Shown here one piece after another: positions 33,548 through 42,839 of a stretch of 64,000 nt of DNA. A program made the position numbers and the translations under genes. Numbering within the stretch: position 1 is the stretch's first letter; every line of letters begins with the position of its first letter. The stretch comes from Chloroflexota bacterium (GTDB taxonomy: Bacteria > Chloroflexota > Anaerolineae > UBA4142), in assembly GCA_023381515.1 (NCBI GenBank), contig JAMCQI010000019.1, forward strand, positions 16,001 through 80,000, written 5' to 3'. The notes under the pieces were generated by a model. That model saw nothing but the letters and a program-made list of their open reading frames with translations, was not told the origin of the DNA and searched no databases.

Positions 33548-35416
33548 ATGTACAAATGGTACAAATGGTTGGTCGTTATTATCGCCCTGTGCGGGGGTCT
33601 CCTCTTTCTCCAACTAGTCTCTGAGCGAACAGCAACTCCTGCCATTGCCCAAAGGCCCAATGCGCTCAAGCCGATCGTTTCATATCCGCTCAAGAGCGAT
33701 CGCTCTCCCGCCCTCCGTACTCTTGTCTCTCGGCAACCCGTAACACCTACACAATTCACCCAATTGCCGCGCCTATTCAAGCCGGCCGGGGCATCCTCCG
33801 GGACAGCTCGAGCTACCGGCCGCGATCCTCTCCTCCATTCTTTGAGCGTCCGGACAAGCATGCCCGTAACACTTACCAGCTTTGATGGCGTGAGCAACTC
33901 GGACAACGTGATCCTCAATATCGGAAAACCTATGCCGCCGGATAGCGAAGGGGATATCGGCTACGACCCCTCCACCAGCAAGAAATACTATGTGGAATGG
34001 GTGAACCTCTCTTACAGGATTTGGGATGTGACTACAACGCCGACCTTGCTCGCCGGTCCCATCGCGGGCAACGCGTTCTGGGCTGGCTTTGGCGGTCCTT
34101 GCGCGACGACCAACGACGGGGATCCCATCGTCCTCTTTGATCCCATCGCCAAACGCTGGCTCGTGAGCCAATTTTCCCTTCCAAACTACGTGTCGGACAG
34201 CTCGGCAAATGGGCCCTTCTATCAGTGCCTCGCCATCTCCGCGAGCGCGGATCCGACCGGTTCCTATTACCGCTATGTCTATGTCAACGTGACCCAATCC
34301 GGCGTAAGTAAGCTCAACGATTACCCCAAGTTCGGCGTGTGGCCTGATGGGTACTATATGTCCATTAACCAGTTTGATGAGGGGACTCTCAAATGGTACG
34401 GCGCGGGCGCGGTCGTCTTCGAACGAGACAAGATGCTCGTCGGCGACCCCACCGCGCGGAAGGTCTATTTCGATCTCGGCGCAGTCAATCCAAACTATTT
34501 TGGCATGTTGCCATCTGACCTGGACGGGGCAACGTTGCCTCCCACCGGCTCCCCCAATTACTTTGCCGAGGTGGACGCCGCAGGTGGTTTAGGCTCGACC
34601 GACGCCCTGCGAATCTGGAATTTCCACGTCGATTGGGCGAATGCAGCCAACTCAACTTTCGGCCTCTCCGGCACGCCAAACCAGACTCTTCCCGTCGCCT
34701 CCTTCAGCTACCTGCCCTGTGTCCTGGCAGTGCCGCAGTCACTGAGTTGTATCCCCCAGCCTAATACCGGCACAAAGCTCGATTCCATCGGAGATCGGCT
34801 CATGTACCGTCTCCAGTACCGGAATTTCGGCACGCATGAGACCCTCGTCACGAACCACACGGTTGACGCTGGCGATTTCAGCGGCCATGCAGGCATCCGT
34901 TGGTACGAGTTGCACAAGACGGGCGGAGGGCCTTGGGGAATCTATCAGCAGGGAACGTACGCGCCGGACTCGGACTATCGCTGGATGGGGAGCATCGCCC
35001 TGGATCAGCAGGGGAACGCGGCGCTCGGCTTCAGCGTTTCGAGCTCAACCACCTATCCTTCCATTCGCTATGCCGGGCGGCTCGTCACCGACACACTGGG
35101 CACCCTTCCGCAACGTGAGGCAGCTCTGATTCAAGGGAGTGGCTCGCAGACAGGGTCGGGCACGGCTTCAAACCGTTGGGGCGATTACAGCATGATGGCC
35201 GTCGACCCCGCGGACAATTGCACCTTCTGGTACGTTGACGAATATTACCCTGCCTCCAGCCAATATGACTGGCACACGCGCATTGGATCATTCAAATTCC
35301 CATCATGCGGTGCGGGCCCCCTTCCGACCTTCACCTTTACTCCGACCGCCACCTCCACTCCAATCGCCACCTCCACCCCGAATATCAATTTCTTGCCATT
35401 CATTAGCAAGCATTAG
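33548..35416 (+). CDS. Large secreted protein with Thr/Pro linker and short FLPF C-terminal tail
   Basis: The 622-aa protein starts with a short basic N-terminus and a membrane helix (WLVVIIALCGGLLFLQLV), a likely signal peptide, with GAGGA eight bases before the ATG. The mature part has repeated Gly/Tyr/Trp-containing segments (SEGDIGYDPSTSKKYYVEWVN, DPIVLFDPIAKRWLVSQF, YPKFGVWPDGYYMSINQF) resembling a beta-propeller-like extracellular fold, but I cannot name a family. It ends in a TFTPTATSTP linker and the tail NFLPFISKH. Many Chloroflexi exported proteins end in such a linker plus a short LP-containing hydrophobic/basic tail, perhaps a sorting signal. Confidence 0.8.
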   Translation: MYKWYKWLVVIIALCGGLLFLQLVSERTATPAIAQRPNALKPIVSYPLKSDRSPALRTLVSRQPVTPTQFTQLPRLFKPAGASSGTARATGRDPLLHSLSVRTSMPVTLTSFDGVSNSDNVILNIGKPMPPDSEGDIGYDPSTSKKYYVEWVNLSYRIWDVTTTPTLLAGPIAGNAFWAGFGGPCATTNDGDPIVLFDPIAKRWLVSQFSLPNYVSDSSANGPFYQCLAISASADPTGSYYRYVYVNVTQSGVSKLNDYPKFGVWPDGYYMSINQFDEGTLKWYGAGAVVFERDKMLVGDPTARKVYFDLGAVNPNYFGMLPSDLDGATLPPTGSPNYFAEVDAAGGLGSTDALRIWNFHVDWANAANSTFGLSGTPNQTLPVASFSYLPCVLAVPQSLSCIPQPNTGTKLDSIGDRLMYRLQYRNFGTHETLVTNHTVDAGDFSGHAGIRWYELHKTGGGPWGIYQQGTYAPDSDYRWMGSIALDQQGNAALGFSVSSSTTYPSIRYAGRLVTDTLGTLPQREAALIQGSGSQTGSGTASNRWGDYSMMAVDPADNCTFWYVDEYYPASSQYDWHTRIGSFKFPSCGAGPLPTFTFTPTATSTPIATSTPNINFLPFISKH

Positions 35417-35475
35417 GACGGCTTACTAGTTTCAGGGTTGCAAGTACTCCGACAAGAGACTCCGGCGGGCTCATC

Positions 35476-35517
35476 GACTTCCGAAATCGTCAAGATTTCG
35501 GAAGTCTGTCTGCGCAA
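35476..35517. repeat. Palindromic GACTTCCGAAATC element
   Basis: GACTTCCGAAATC (35476-35488), five-base loop, GATTTCGGAAGTC (35494-35506), then TGTCTGCGCAA. The same stem and 3' tail occur at 42840-42881, with a degenerate copy at 42773-42809. Confidence 0.75.
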
Positions 35518-35691
35518 CCTCCCTACATTCGTCTCCCAGGCCGTATCTGTCGCACTGTTTAAGCGTCAAAGTAGCTGAAATCGAGTGCCTGGCCGCCGCA
35601 TCCTATGGCGCTTATGCGGATTCCCAAGCACAAGGAGGTGAACCGGGCAGCAAAGTCCGTCGTTAGACATTCTCGATTGGAGGTCAGAAAG

Positions 35692-36081
35692 ATGTCTCTT
35701 ATGAGGAAAACCATTGTTCTTTTGTTGGCAATTGCTGCCTCGTCAGCACTCGTTCCATCCGTCTCGGCGGCGGGTGGAGCACCATCCGGCGCGAGTTCGT
35801 TCACCCTTGCTGGCAAGATTACAAGCATCGACGCGTCCTCAGAGACAATTACGGTCCAAGTCCAGAGTGGCAATTTCTTGGTCAAGCCGTACCTGGGAAA
35901 GAGCGTTACCTTGACGGCTTCGCAGGATACACGCTTCCTTCTCAAGACAGCATCCACGACCGTTCCCATCACCTTTGCCGATCTCCAGGTAGGTCAAAGC
36001 GTCAGTGCCTCCGGGGTCTTGTCCGATGGGGAATGGCTTCTAGCCCGGGTGACGGTGGGAGCAGAACTCATTCACTGGTAA
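35692..36081 (+). CDS. Small exported OB-like protein (DUF5666 type)
   Basis: The 129-aa protein has a signal peptide (MRKTIVLLLAIAASSALVPSVSA) and then GKITSIDASSETITVQVQ, VTLTASQDTRFLL, ITFADLQVGQSVSASG and LLARVTVG. This is the repeating strand pattern of DUF5666, a small exported OB-like domain often linked to metal or envelope functions. The ATG at 35692 has GGAGGTCAG upstream; the longer frame from 35605 does not. It is followed by a hairpin terminator. Confidence 0.8.
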   Translation: MSLMRKTIVLLLAIAASSALVPSVSAAGGAPSGASSFTLAGKITSIDASSETITVQVQSGNFLVKPYLGKSVTLTASQDTRFLLKTASTTVPITFADLQVGQSVSASGVLSDGEWLLARVTVGAELIHW

Positions 36082-36113
36082 GGAGAGACGACGTGTAGGG
36101 AACCTCTCGATAC

Positions 36114-36147
36114 GCAAAAAAGAGGATGCCGCCCTTGGCATCCTCTT
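36114..36147. terminator. Hairpin terminator, stronger on the minus strand
   Basis: AAGAGGATGCC/GGCATCCTCTT pairs perfectly around a six-base loop. The A tract on its left gives T6 on the minus strand; on the plus strand it is followed only by CTGC. Confidence 0.65.
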
Positions 36148-36177
36148 CTGCATCCTGTCGTGGACGTTTGCACTCTG

Positions 36178-36202
36178 TAACTATCCAACTACGAAACTAA
36201 CG
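36178..36202. repeat. AACTAT-type short-period repeat
   Basis: Units TAACTATC, CAACTACG, AAACTAACG directly precede the elp3 promoter. Confidence 0.5.
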
Positions 36203-36205
36203 TAC

Positions 36206-36234
36206 TTGACACTCCCCCCTGACGCGCCTAATAT
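36206..36234 (+). promoter_or_regulatory. elp3 promoter with very short leader
   Basis: TTGACA at 36206-36211, 17-bp spacer, TAATAT at 36229-36234. The ATG lies 11 bp after the -10, so the 5' UTR would be only about four or five bases. Confidence 0.65.
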
Positions 36235-36245
36235 GCCCTTGCCTT

Positions 36246-37880
36246 ATGAGTACACAAGATGAATTTGCCAGGCCAGGGGAAACATCTACCCGGAGAGACG
36301 GCACCGCCGCGCGAGATATCGAGGAATATTCGGGTGCGCTGATTCAACTCTTTGCCGACCTGAGCACTCCCACCTCCCTCTCGCCGACGGCCATTTCGCG
36401 CCTCATGAGCAAGCGCGTCCCTCTTCCCAAGGACAGGATCATCGAGGCCTACCGTCAGATGACCGAACGCGGCATCGTTCCTTTCGATCGGAATGTCTCC
36501 GATCGCCTGCGCATTCATCCCGTGCGGACCATCTCCGGAGTTGCCCCCGTCGCCGTTCTGACCGGTCCCTATCCCTGTCCTGCAGACTGCATCTTTTGCC
36601 CTGAAGCCAAAGGCTTCCCCAAAAGCTATTTGCCCGAAGAGCCGGGCGCCCAGCGGGCCCAGATGGCGCGCTTTGACCCGTTCCGCCAGACCGCGATGCG
36701 GCTCACGGCGCTCGAACAAGAAGGGCACACCATTCAAAAGATCGAGCTTCTGATCCTCGGCGCCACCTGGTCTGCCTATCCTCACAAGTATCAGGAATGG
36801 TTCATCCGCCGCTGCCTCGACGCGATGAACGGCGCGGATGCCGCCACTCTCGCTCAAGCGCAAGCCGCCAACGAGACGGCGGAGCATCGGAACGTCGGAC
36901 TGGTGATCGAGACGCGCCCGGACTATATCGACATGAACGAAGTCCGCCGCTTGCGTACTTTGGGGGTGACCAAAGTGCAGATGGGCGCGCAAAGCCTGGA
37001 CGATGCGGTCCTTGCGGCGAACCGGCGCGGCCACACGGTGGCCGACACGCGCCGCGCGGTGAGGCTCCTCCGGTTGGCCGGCTTCAAGCTCCATTTGCAC
37101 TGGATGCCGAATTTGCTAGGGGCGACTCCGGAGTCCGACCGCGCGGATTTTGCGCGCCTCTGGGACGATCCCGCGCTCCGGCCGGACGAGCTCAAGATCT
37201 ATCCGTGCACGCTGATTGCTGGAACGGAACTCTACAAGCATTGGGAGCGCGGCGAGTATCGCCCGTACACGGATGAGGAATTGCTCGAGCTCTTGATCGC
37301 GTGCAAGAGCATTGTGCCACCCTATTGCCGCATCAACCGGGTCATGCGCGACATCCCGGCCCCGTATGTCGCGGCGGGGAGCATCGCGTCCCACTTGCGC
37401 CAAATCGCCCAGCGGGAAATGAAGCGGCGTGGTCTCCAGTGCCACTGCATCCGCTGCCGCGAGGTGAGGAACGAAAAGCTGCAGGACGAGGAATTGCATC
37501 TGGGGGTCACGACCTATCTGACGGATGCGACGACGGAGCATTTCCTCAGTTACGTGACCCCACGCGGCCGCCTGGCGGGATTTTTGCGACTGTCACTGCC
37601 GTCGCCGCATGTTCCGCGTGCGCAAGTGCTCGAGGAACTGTGGGGCAGCGCGGTCATTCGTGAAGTCCACGTGTATGGGCCGGCTCTAGAGTTGGGCACG
37701 TCAAGCGCAGGGGAGGCGCAACATACGGGGGTAGGGACGCGGTTGATAGAGCGCGCCGTGGGCTTTGCGCGCGAGGCGGGCTTCAAACGGCTCGCGGTCA
37801 TTTCCGCGATCGGCACTCGCGAGTACTATCGGCGCCACGGCTTTGCCCTCGGCGAGCTCTACATGTCGCTGCCGCTTTAG
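36246..37880 (+). CDS. Elp3-like tRNA wobble uridine carboxymethyltransferase (radical SAM + GNAT)
   Basis: The 544-aa protein has a radical SAM domain with C111-x3-C115-x2-C118 (GPYPCPADCIFCPEA) and the Elp3 blocks YLPEEPGAQRAQMARFDPF, IELLILGATWSAYP, IETRPDYIDMNEVRRLR and KVQMGAQSLDD. A second Cys-containing motif is CHCIRCREVRNE. Its C-terminal GNAT domain has QHTGVGTRLIERAVGFAREAG and RHGFALGELYMSLPL. Elp3 uses acetyl-CoA to carboxymethylate U34 of tRNAs; in bacteria it works without other Elongator subunits. The Trm9-like gene 3 kb away could complete methyl esterification. A consensus promoter lies immediately upstream. Confidence 0.92.
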   Translation: MSTQDEFARPGETSTRRDGTAARDIEEYSGALIQLFADLSTPTSLSPTAISRLMSKRVPLPKDRIIEAYRQMTERGIVPFDRNVSDRLRIHPVRTISGVAPVAVLTGPYPCPADCIFCPEAKGFPKSYLPEEPGAQRAQMARFDPFRQTAMRLTALEQEGHTIQKIELLILGATWSAYPHKYQEWFIRRCLDAMNGADAATLAQAQAANETAEHRNVGLVIETRPDYIDMNEVRRLRTLGVTKVQMGAQSLDDAVLAANRRGHTVADTRRAVRLLRLAGFKLHLHWMPNLLGATPESDRADFARLWDDPALRPDELKIYPCTLIAGTELYKHWERGEYRPYTDEELLELLIACKSIVPPYCRINRVMRDIPAPYVAAGSIASHLRQIAQREMKRRGLQCHCIRCREVRNEKLQDEELHLGVTTYLTDATTEHFLSYVTPRGRLAGFLRLSLPSPHVPRAQVLEELWGSAVIREVHVYGPALELGTSSAGEAQHTGVGTRLIERAVGFAREAGFKRLAVISAIGTREYYRRHGFALGELYMSLPL

Positions 37881-38206
37881 AGTTGCAGGTTGCTGGGTTC
37901 AAGTTCAAGGTTCAGCAGACCGCGAAACGGCTTTCCTCGGGCAGACCGTCACGTGCGCCCGTCTTCTCTGGAGCCTCCAGTCGGCGGAGGCCGACTTTGC
38001 TGAGGGTAGCTGCGGTTTCTAACCGCCGGGCCCAGGGGCTGTAATGCCCACCCGATTGTCACCCAAAGTCAAACGAAGAGTCTCGCGGCTGCGTTCCCAA
38101 CCAAGCAACCGCATATGCGAGCTAGTCTCCTCTGCCCGCGAGGCCTTTTGCCCCAGGCAGCCCTATTGTATCTCCTGTCTGTGCTCGAAACCTGAAACCT
38201 GGAACT
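37881..38206. other. Spacer with AGGTTCAAGTTCAAGG-type repeat
   Basis: No gene. Units GGTTCAAGTTCAAGGTTC near 37907 and AACCTGAAACCTGGAAC near 38187 are inverted relative to each other, resembling the other short-period spacer repeats. Confidence 0.45.
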
Positions 38207-39718
38207 CTACCTGCTCGCCTCCGCCAGATTCCTGTACAGCCGCACGCCCAGACGCGGGTGCCGATCGCTGAGGTCGGCTAAACTCTGGGGAGAGAGTTTG
38301 AGTAGCCGGCACTCCTGCCCGGCAATCGCTTCGCCGTCACCTGGATGCCCGAAGATAGCCGACACCCCAAAGCATTCCCCGCGGCCGAGAGTGCGTCCGT
38401 TCACGATCGCATTCCCTGCGAGCACAACGTGGAGGCAGTCCGCGGCGAGCATCCCGCCGGGCTCTGGCGTCGTCTCCTCCCCCGCTCGTTGAATAAAATC
38501 TACTTCAAGAGGCGAGAGCCCCGCAAAGATGGCCGCGGCGAGGGCAAGCTGGGTGCGGGTGCGCTGCACATCCGCTCGGATAAAGGGAGGGGTCACGACA
38601 TCAAAGACCGCACGACCCGAGTCGGTGAGCGCGATTGGGCCCAGGTCCCAGGCCACGTTCAACTTCATCATCTTGACCACATCCCACCGCGCGGTCTGGT
38701 GAAAGACCATCCCCGGAACATACGCGGTCGGCAGGAAGCCGAGATCAAGGAACGTCTGCTGGATGCGCGGGCTGTAGGCGCTCACGTCGCAATCGATCAC
38801 GTCCGCTTCCAGCTTTTGCTCCGCTTCCTCCAGCGCGCGTCGCAGCAGGCTGCCTTTCACGGCGTCATCGCGGGCGATCAATTCCATGATGCGGACATTC
38901 CGGCTGGGCGCATCGTGCACATAGCCGACCGCGCCGACTGTATTTCCGTTGTCGCTCGCGACCAGGTACGTCGCCTTGTGCGCTTGCAGCTGTGAGTACC
39001 CCTGGTCGATGTGCAGCCCGCCGAAAACCTCCGGCTCGATGAGCCGCCCTTGCTCTATCTTAAGGAGCCGGACGAGTGACGCCCCGCTGAGGGGTTCGAT
39101 GTCGAGCAGTTCGTCGAGGGGGTAGGGTCGAGCGTCAGGGCGGGGGGTAACAGGCTCTTCGAGTTGCAGGTTGCGCAGTGCCAGCTCTGCAATCGGCATG
39201 ACCTCCGGAATCACCTGGGCCGCGCCGACTTGGCGCAAATGCCGGCCGTTGCCAAAGAGCTGGCCGCTCAGGACCCAACTCTCGCGCCAGCTCATCATGT
39301 ACGCCATCGGCAAAAAGCCGACGGGTACCAGTCCAACGTGATCAAAGATCTTTTGAGTCTTGGGGTGGGTGGTGCGGGCTTCGCCGAAAGCAAACTCAAC
39401 GCGGTCGTCCGAAGCATCGACGAGCGCGTTGAGCAGTGTCCGTCCCAATCCTTTGCCCGCCGTATCGGGGTTTACGACCAGACGGCCGATCTCTGCAATC
39501 TGGTCATTGTAATCCCCAAAGTCGAGGACGGCAGCTCCAGAGGCGACGATGCGGTCTTGCTCCTCGACCACCAACCAGATGATGTGATCGGAATAAATGC
39601 CGCGTTTCACCCATTGGGGATCGTAAAACTCGGGGATGGCATAGTCATCGCCATAGTTCGCGCGAAAGAGCCCGATGACCTGTTCAATGTCCTCTTCGCG
39701 AATCTCGCGGATGTTCAT
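38207..39718 (-). CDS. GNAT-GNAT-cyclic-nucleotide-binding-like fusion protein
   Basis: The 503-aa protein has an N-terminal GNAT domain (MNIREIREEDIEQVIGLF; acetyl-CoA segment RLVVNPDTAGKGLGRTLLNAL), a second GNAT-like region (about residues 215-370, IELIARDDAVKGSLLRRALEEA-like) and a C-terminal CRP/cNMP-like barrel (about 385-500). The phosphate-binding cassette reads GRGECFGVSAIFGHPGDGEAIAG and lacks the Glu and Arg that contact the cyclic phosphate, so it may no longer bind cAMP. Mycobacterial PatA links cNMP and GNAT in the opposite order. The ATG at 39718 has GGGGAGGAGG upstream and a promoter at 39759-39787. Confidence 0.78.
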   Translation of the reverse strand: MNIREIREEDIEQVIGLFRANYGDDYAIPEFYDPQWVKRGIYSDHIIWLVVEEQDRIVASGAAVLDFGDYNDQIAEIGRLVVNPDTAGKGLGRTLLNALVDASDDRVEFAFGEARTTHPKTQKIFDHVGLVPVGFLPMAYMMSWRESWVLSGQLFGNGRHLRQVGAAQVIPEVMPIAELALRNLQLEEPVTPRPDARPYPLDELLDIEPLSGASLVRLLKIEQGRLIEPEVFGGLHIDQGYSQLQAHKATYLVASDNGNTVGAVGYVHDAPSRNVRIMELIARDDAVKGSLLRRALEEAEQKLEADVIDCDVSAYSPRIQQTFLDLGFLPTAYVPGMVFHQTARWDVVKMMKLNVAWDLGPIALTDSGRAVFDVVTPPFIRADVQRTRTQLALAAAIFAGLSPLEVDFIQRAGEETTPEPGGMLAADCLHVVLAGNAIVNGRTLGRGECFGVSAIFGHPGDGEAIAGQECRLLKLSPQSLADLSDRHPRLGVRLYRNLAEASR

Positions 39719-39758
39719 GGCATCCTCCTCCCCGCTCCGAGTATTGGGTTGTTGCGCG

Positions 39759-39787
39759 AGTATGCCACATAACCGCTGGCGGGTCAA
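39759..39787 (-). promoter_or_regulatory. Promoter of the GNAT-cNMP fusion gene
   Basis: On the minus strand TTGACC (39782-39787), 17-bp spacer and CATACT (39759-39764), about 40 bp before the ATG. Confidence 0.6.
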
Positions 39788-40023
39788 TTGTCAGCAGAGG
39801 GGCTGTTGCCACGGGGAGATGCAAGTCGCGGCTCGGGGGTCACAGCGAGCCGGTCTTGCGAAGCATGCTCACTCTCCGCCATGGGGACTGGGCCCATGGG
39901 ACTCACCGGGACGTCTCATTCGTCACGTCTCACGCCTCACGTTTTACTCTTGCCACCTGTCACCCGTCACCTGCCACCTCCCCCGCCTTCATCCTTCATC
40001 CCTCATCACCTGCCCCGCGCATC
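39788..40023. repeat. Spacer with ACGTCTCACGCC-type repeat
   Basis: No gene. From 39908 to about 39990 there are units GTCACGTCTCACGC, CTCACGTTTTACTC and TGCCACCTGTCACC, then CTTCATCCTTCATCC units to 40020. Confidence 0.5.
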
Positions 40024-41559
40024 CTAGCGGGGTTCATCCTTCAGAAGCGCCATCGCCTGGAACTGAGGCGCGAGCGCGGCATAGAGGGCGCGATAATGGG
40101 GGTAAAGACGTGCGTAGGTTTCGGTCGCGGGGCCGGGCATGTGCTCGTCGCGCACGCGCAGCACTGCATCGCACGCTTGAGGAACGGTGGGATAGACTCC
40201 TGTGCCGACGCCTGCGAGCACGGCCGCGCCATAGGCGGCTCCCTCCGTCGCATTGACCGTCACTATCGTCGTGTCGAAGACGTCGGCGAGGATTTGGCGC
40301 CAAAGCTCGCTCTGCGCGCCGCCTCCCGATGCGCGGACTTGGCCAACCTGCAATCCCAGCGACCGCACGAGTTCGAGCGAATCGCGTAGGCCGTAGCTCA
40401 CACCTTCCAGCACGGCTCGTGTCAAGTGCCGCTTCTCGTGACGCAGCGACAGTCCAAAAAAGACTCCTCGGGCGGCGGGGTCCGGGTAAGGAGTCCGCTC
40501 GCCCGAAAGGTAGGGGAGAAAGAGCAGGCCCTCAGAGCCCGCCGGCGCCGTCGCCGCTTCCCGCGTCAAGATGTCGTAGACGTCCTGCCCGGTGACTTGC
40601 GCGACCTCCTTCTCCGGTTGTCCCAACGTATCCCGATACCACCGAAAGCTTCCGCCGGCTGACAGCATCACGCCCATCAGGTGCCACTCGCCAGGCACCG
40701 CGTGGCAAAAGGCGTGCAGCCGCCCCTGCGGCTCGACGCGGTAAGCGTCGGTGGCCGCAAACACGACGCCGGATGTGCCGATCGTGACGGAAACGATTCC
40801 TTCGCGTACAACACCCGTGCCGACCGCTTGAGCCGCCTGGTCGCCCGCTCCCGCGATCACGGGCGTTCCCTCTAGGAGGCCGGTTTCCCGCGCGCCAACG
40901 GAGTTTACCTTGGCGCTTGGGGTGGGCGACTCGGTCGCCTCAGGGAACCACTCACGCGACAAACCGAGCGCGCGTAGCATCTCCTCGGACCAACACCGGC
41001 GCCCCACGTCAAAGAGGGCGGTCCCTGAAGCATCTGAAACATCTGTCAGGAATTCCCCCGTCAGCTTGTAGCGAACGTAATCTTTGGGCAGGAGGACATG
41101 CGCGATCCTGGCGTAATGCTCCGGTTCATGCTCACGTACCCACAGAATCTTGGGTGCCGTAAAGCCGGTGAGCACCGGATTGCCGGTCAATTCCAGCACG
41201 CGATTTGCGCCGACAAGCTCCGTGATGGCCCCGCATTCCGCGGTAGTGCGTTGGTCGTTCCATAAGATGCACGGCCGGATCACCTCGCCGCTTGCATCGA
41301 GGAGTGTCATCCCATGCATTTGGCCCGTGAGGCCGATGCCGGCAACCTCTAAAGGCCGAATCTTGGATTCGGCGAGCACGCGGCGAACGCTCGTGATGGT
41401 TGCATTCCACCACAACCCAGGCTCCTGTTCCGTCCACTGCTCGCGCGGAGTCAGAAAAGGGTACTGGGAAGCAGCCAGGGCCGCCACCTCACCTTGCTCG
41501 TCCATCAGGACTACTTTGGTCGCGGTCGTAGAAACATCGATCCCCAAGAGAAACGCCAT
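40024..41559 (-). CDS. xylB: Xylulokinase
   Basis: The 511-aa FGGY kinase begins LLGIDVSTTATKVVLMD, has the xylulokinase-typical GIGLTGQMHGMTLLD, VLLPKDYVRYKLTGEFLTDVSDASGT, GAGDQAAQAVGTGVV and SVTIGTSGVVF, and the ATP-lobe ASGGGAQSELWRQILAD. It phosphorylates D-xylulose to xylulose 5-phosphate. It follows xylA by 15 bp on the same strand, so both form a xylose operon read from the promoter near 42921. No xylose transporter or XylR is visible. Confidence 0.92.
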   Translation of the reverse strand: MAFLLGIDVSTTATKVVLMDEQGEVAALAASQYPFLTPREQWTEQEPGLWWNATITSVRRVLAESKIRPLEVAGIGLTGQMHGMTLLDASGEVIRPCILWNDQRTTAECGAITELVGANRVLELTGNPVLTGFTAPKILWVREHEPEHYARIAHVLLPKDYVRYKLTGEFLTDVSDASGTALFDVGRRCWSEEMLRALGLSREWFPEATESPTPSAKVNSVGARETGLLEGTPVIAGAGDQAAQAVGTGVVREGIVSVTIGTSGVVFAATDAYRVEPQGRLHAFCHAVPGEWHLMGVMLSAGGSFRWYRDTLGQPEKEVAQVTGQDVYDILTREAATAPAGSEGLLFLPYLSGERTPYPDPAARGVFFGLSLRHEKRHLTRAVLEGVSYGLRDSLELVRSLGLQVGQVRASGGGAQSELWRQILADVFDTTIVTVNATEGAAYGAAVLAGVGTGVYPTVPQACDAVLRVRDEHMPGPATETYARLYPHYRALYAALAPQFQAMALLKDEPR

Positions 41560-41574
41560 GCTCTACTCCGTCTG

Positions 41575-42744
41575 TCAGCGCGCCCCGTTGAGGAGGTCAA
41601 ATACAAGTTGATCGAGCCGCTCATACTTGAGGCCTCGGGCGCCCAACGCTTCGCGATCAAATGAGCGTGCCTTGAGGGCGTCGGCCTTGTCCCGGCTGTA
41701 GTCGCCACTGAGCGCGCTCGCCTCCGGGTCTTGCGCATTGATCTCGGTGACGAGCGCCTGGATTTCCGGGTCGGCGTTAAAGCGGGCGGCCTTTTCTTTG
41801 AGAATAAGATAACTGCGCATGCAGCCCCGCGCGAAATCCTTGACCCCGGCATAGTCCTCCGTGCGGTAGGCGTGCGCATCAAAGTGGCGCGGGCCTTCGT
41901 AGCCGGCGTCCTCCAGGAATTTGACGAGAAAGAAGGATTGCTTTAGGTTCTGCGAAGCAAACCGATAATCCTGGTCGTAACGGGCATAGTTCTGATCATT
42001 CAAGTCAATGTGGAACAGTTTTCCTGCTTCCCACGCCTGCGCCACTGCGTGGAGAAAATTCAGCCCCGCCATCTGCTCGTGGGCAACCTCGGGATTCACC
42101 CCCACCATCTCAGGATGTTCCAGGGTCGGGACAAAGCCGAGCAGGGCGCCCGTGGTGGGGAGGTAGAGGTCGCCGCGCGGTTCATTCGGTTTGGCCTCGA
42201 GCGCGAATTTCAGATCATACCTCTGGTCACGCACGTACTCGCAGAGAAAATTGATCGCGTCGCGGAATCGCTTGAGGGCCTGGACGGGATCCTTGGTCGC
42301 ATCGCTCTCGGTCCCCTCACGCCCGCCCCAAAAGACATAGATTCGGGCGCCCAGTTCGACGCCCAGATCAATTGCCCTCATCGTCTTTTGGAGGGCATAC
42401 GCCCGGACCCGGGCATCATTCGAAGTAAAGGCCCCATCTTTGAAAACCGGATCGGTAAAAAGATTCGTCGTCGCCATCGGGACGACCAGACCGGTCTCCT
42501 GGAGCGCCTGCTTGAATTCCCTCACAATGCGATCACGCTCGGCATTTGTAGAGTCGATCGGCACGAGGTCATTATCATGCAGATTGACGCCATAGGCGCC
42601 GACCTCGGCAAGCAAATGGACCAAATCAACCGGAGAACGCGGAGGGCGGACGGGGCCCCCGAACGGATCGCGGCCGGAATTGCCGACTGTCCAGAGGCCG
42701 AAGGTGAATTTGTGTTCAGGCCTGGGTTTGTAGGAATCGGACAT
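41575..42744 (-). CDS. xylA: Xylose isomerase
   Basis: The 389-aa protein is a class I (short) xylose isomerase, the type typical of Actinobacteria and some Chloroflexi. It has the catalytic His in [22 protein letters not shown], the metal ligands in [28 protein letters not shown] and LFHIDLNDQ, and [11 protein letters not shown]. It isomerises D-xylose to D-xylulose. AAAGGAG lies upstream. Its leader of about 170 bases contains two palindromic GACTTCCGAAATC-type elements. Confidence 0.95.
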   Translation of the reverse strand: MSDSYKPRPEHKFTFGLWTVGNSGRDPFGGPVRPPRSPVDLVHLLAEVGAYGVNLHDNDLVPIDSTNAERDRIVREFKQALQETGLVVPMATTNLFTDPVFKDGAFTSNDARVRAYALQKTMRAIDLGVELGARIYVFWGGREGTESDATKDPVQALKRFRDAINFLCEYVRDQRYDLKFALEAKPNEPRGDLYLPTTGALLGFVPTLEHPEMVGVNPEVAHEQMAGLNFLHAVAQAWEAGKLFHIDLNDQNYARYDQDYRFASQNLKQSFFLVKFLEDAGYEGPRHFDAHAYRTEDYAGVKDFARGCMRSYLILKEKAARFNADPEIQALVTEINAQDPEASALSGDYSRDKADALKARSFDREALGARGLKYERLDQLVFDLLNGAR

Positions 42745-42772
42745 AGCAGCTCCTTTCAGGGTGCCGAGTGCC

Positions 42773-42809
42773 GACTTTCGAAATCTTTGGGATCAAGTCT
42801 GGCTCGCAA
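42773..42809. repeat. Degenerate copy of the GACTTCCGAAATC palindrome
   Basis: GACTTTCGAAATC, TTTGGGATC and AAGTCTGGCTCGCAA show the same order as the intact copy 31 bp downstream, but with a broken right arm. Confidence 0.6.
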
Positions 42810-42839
42810 TTCCGGTCGGCGTAGTCGAGACCACATGTC

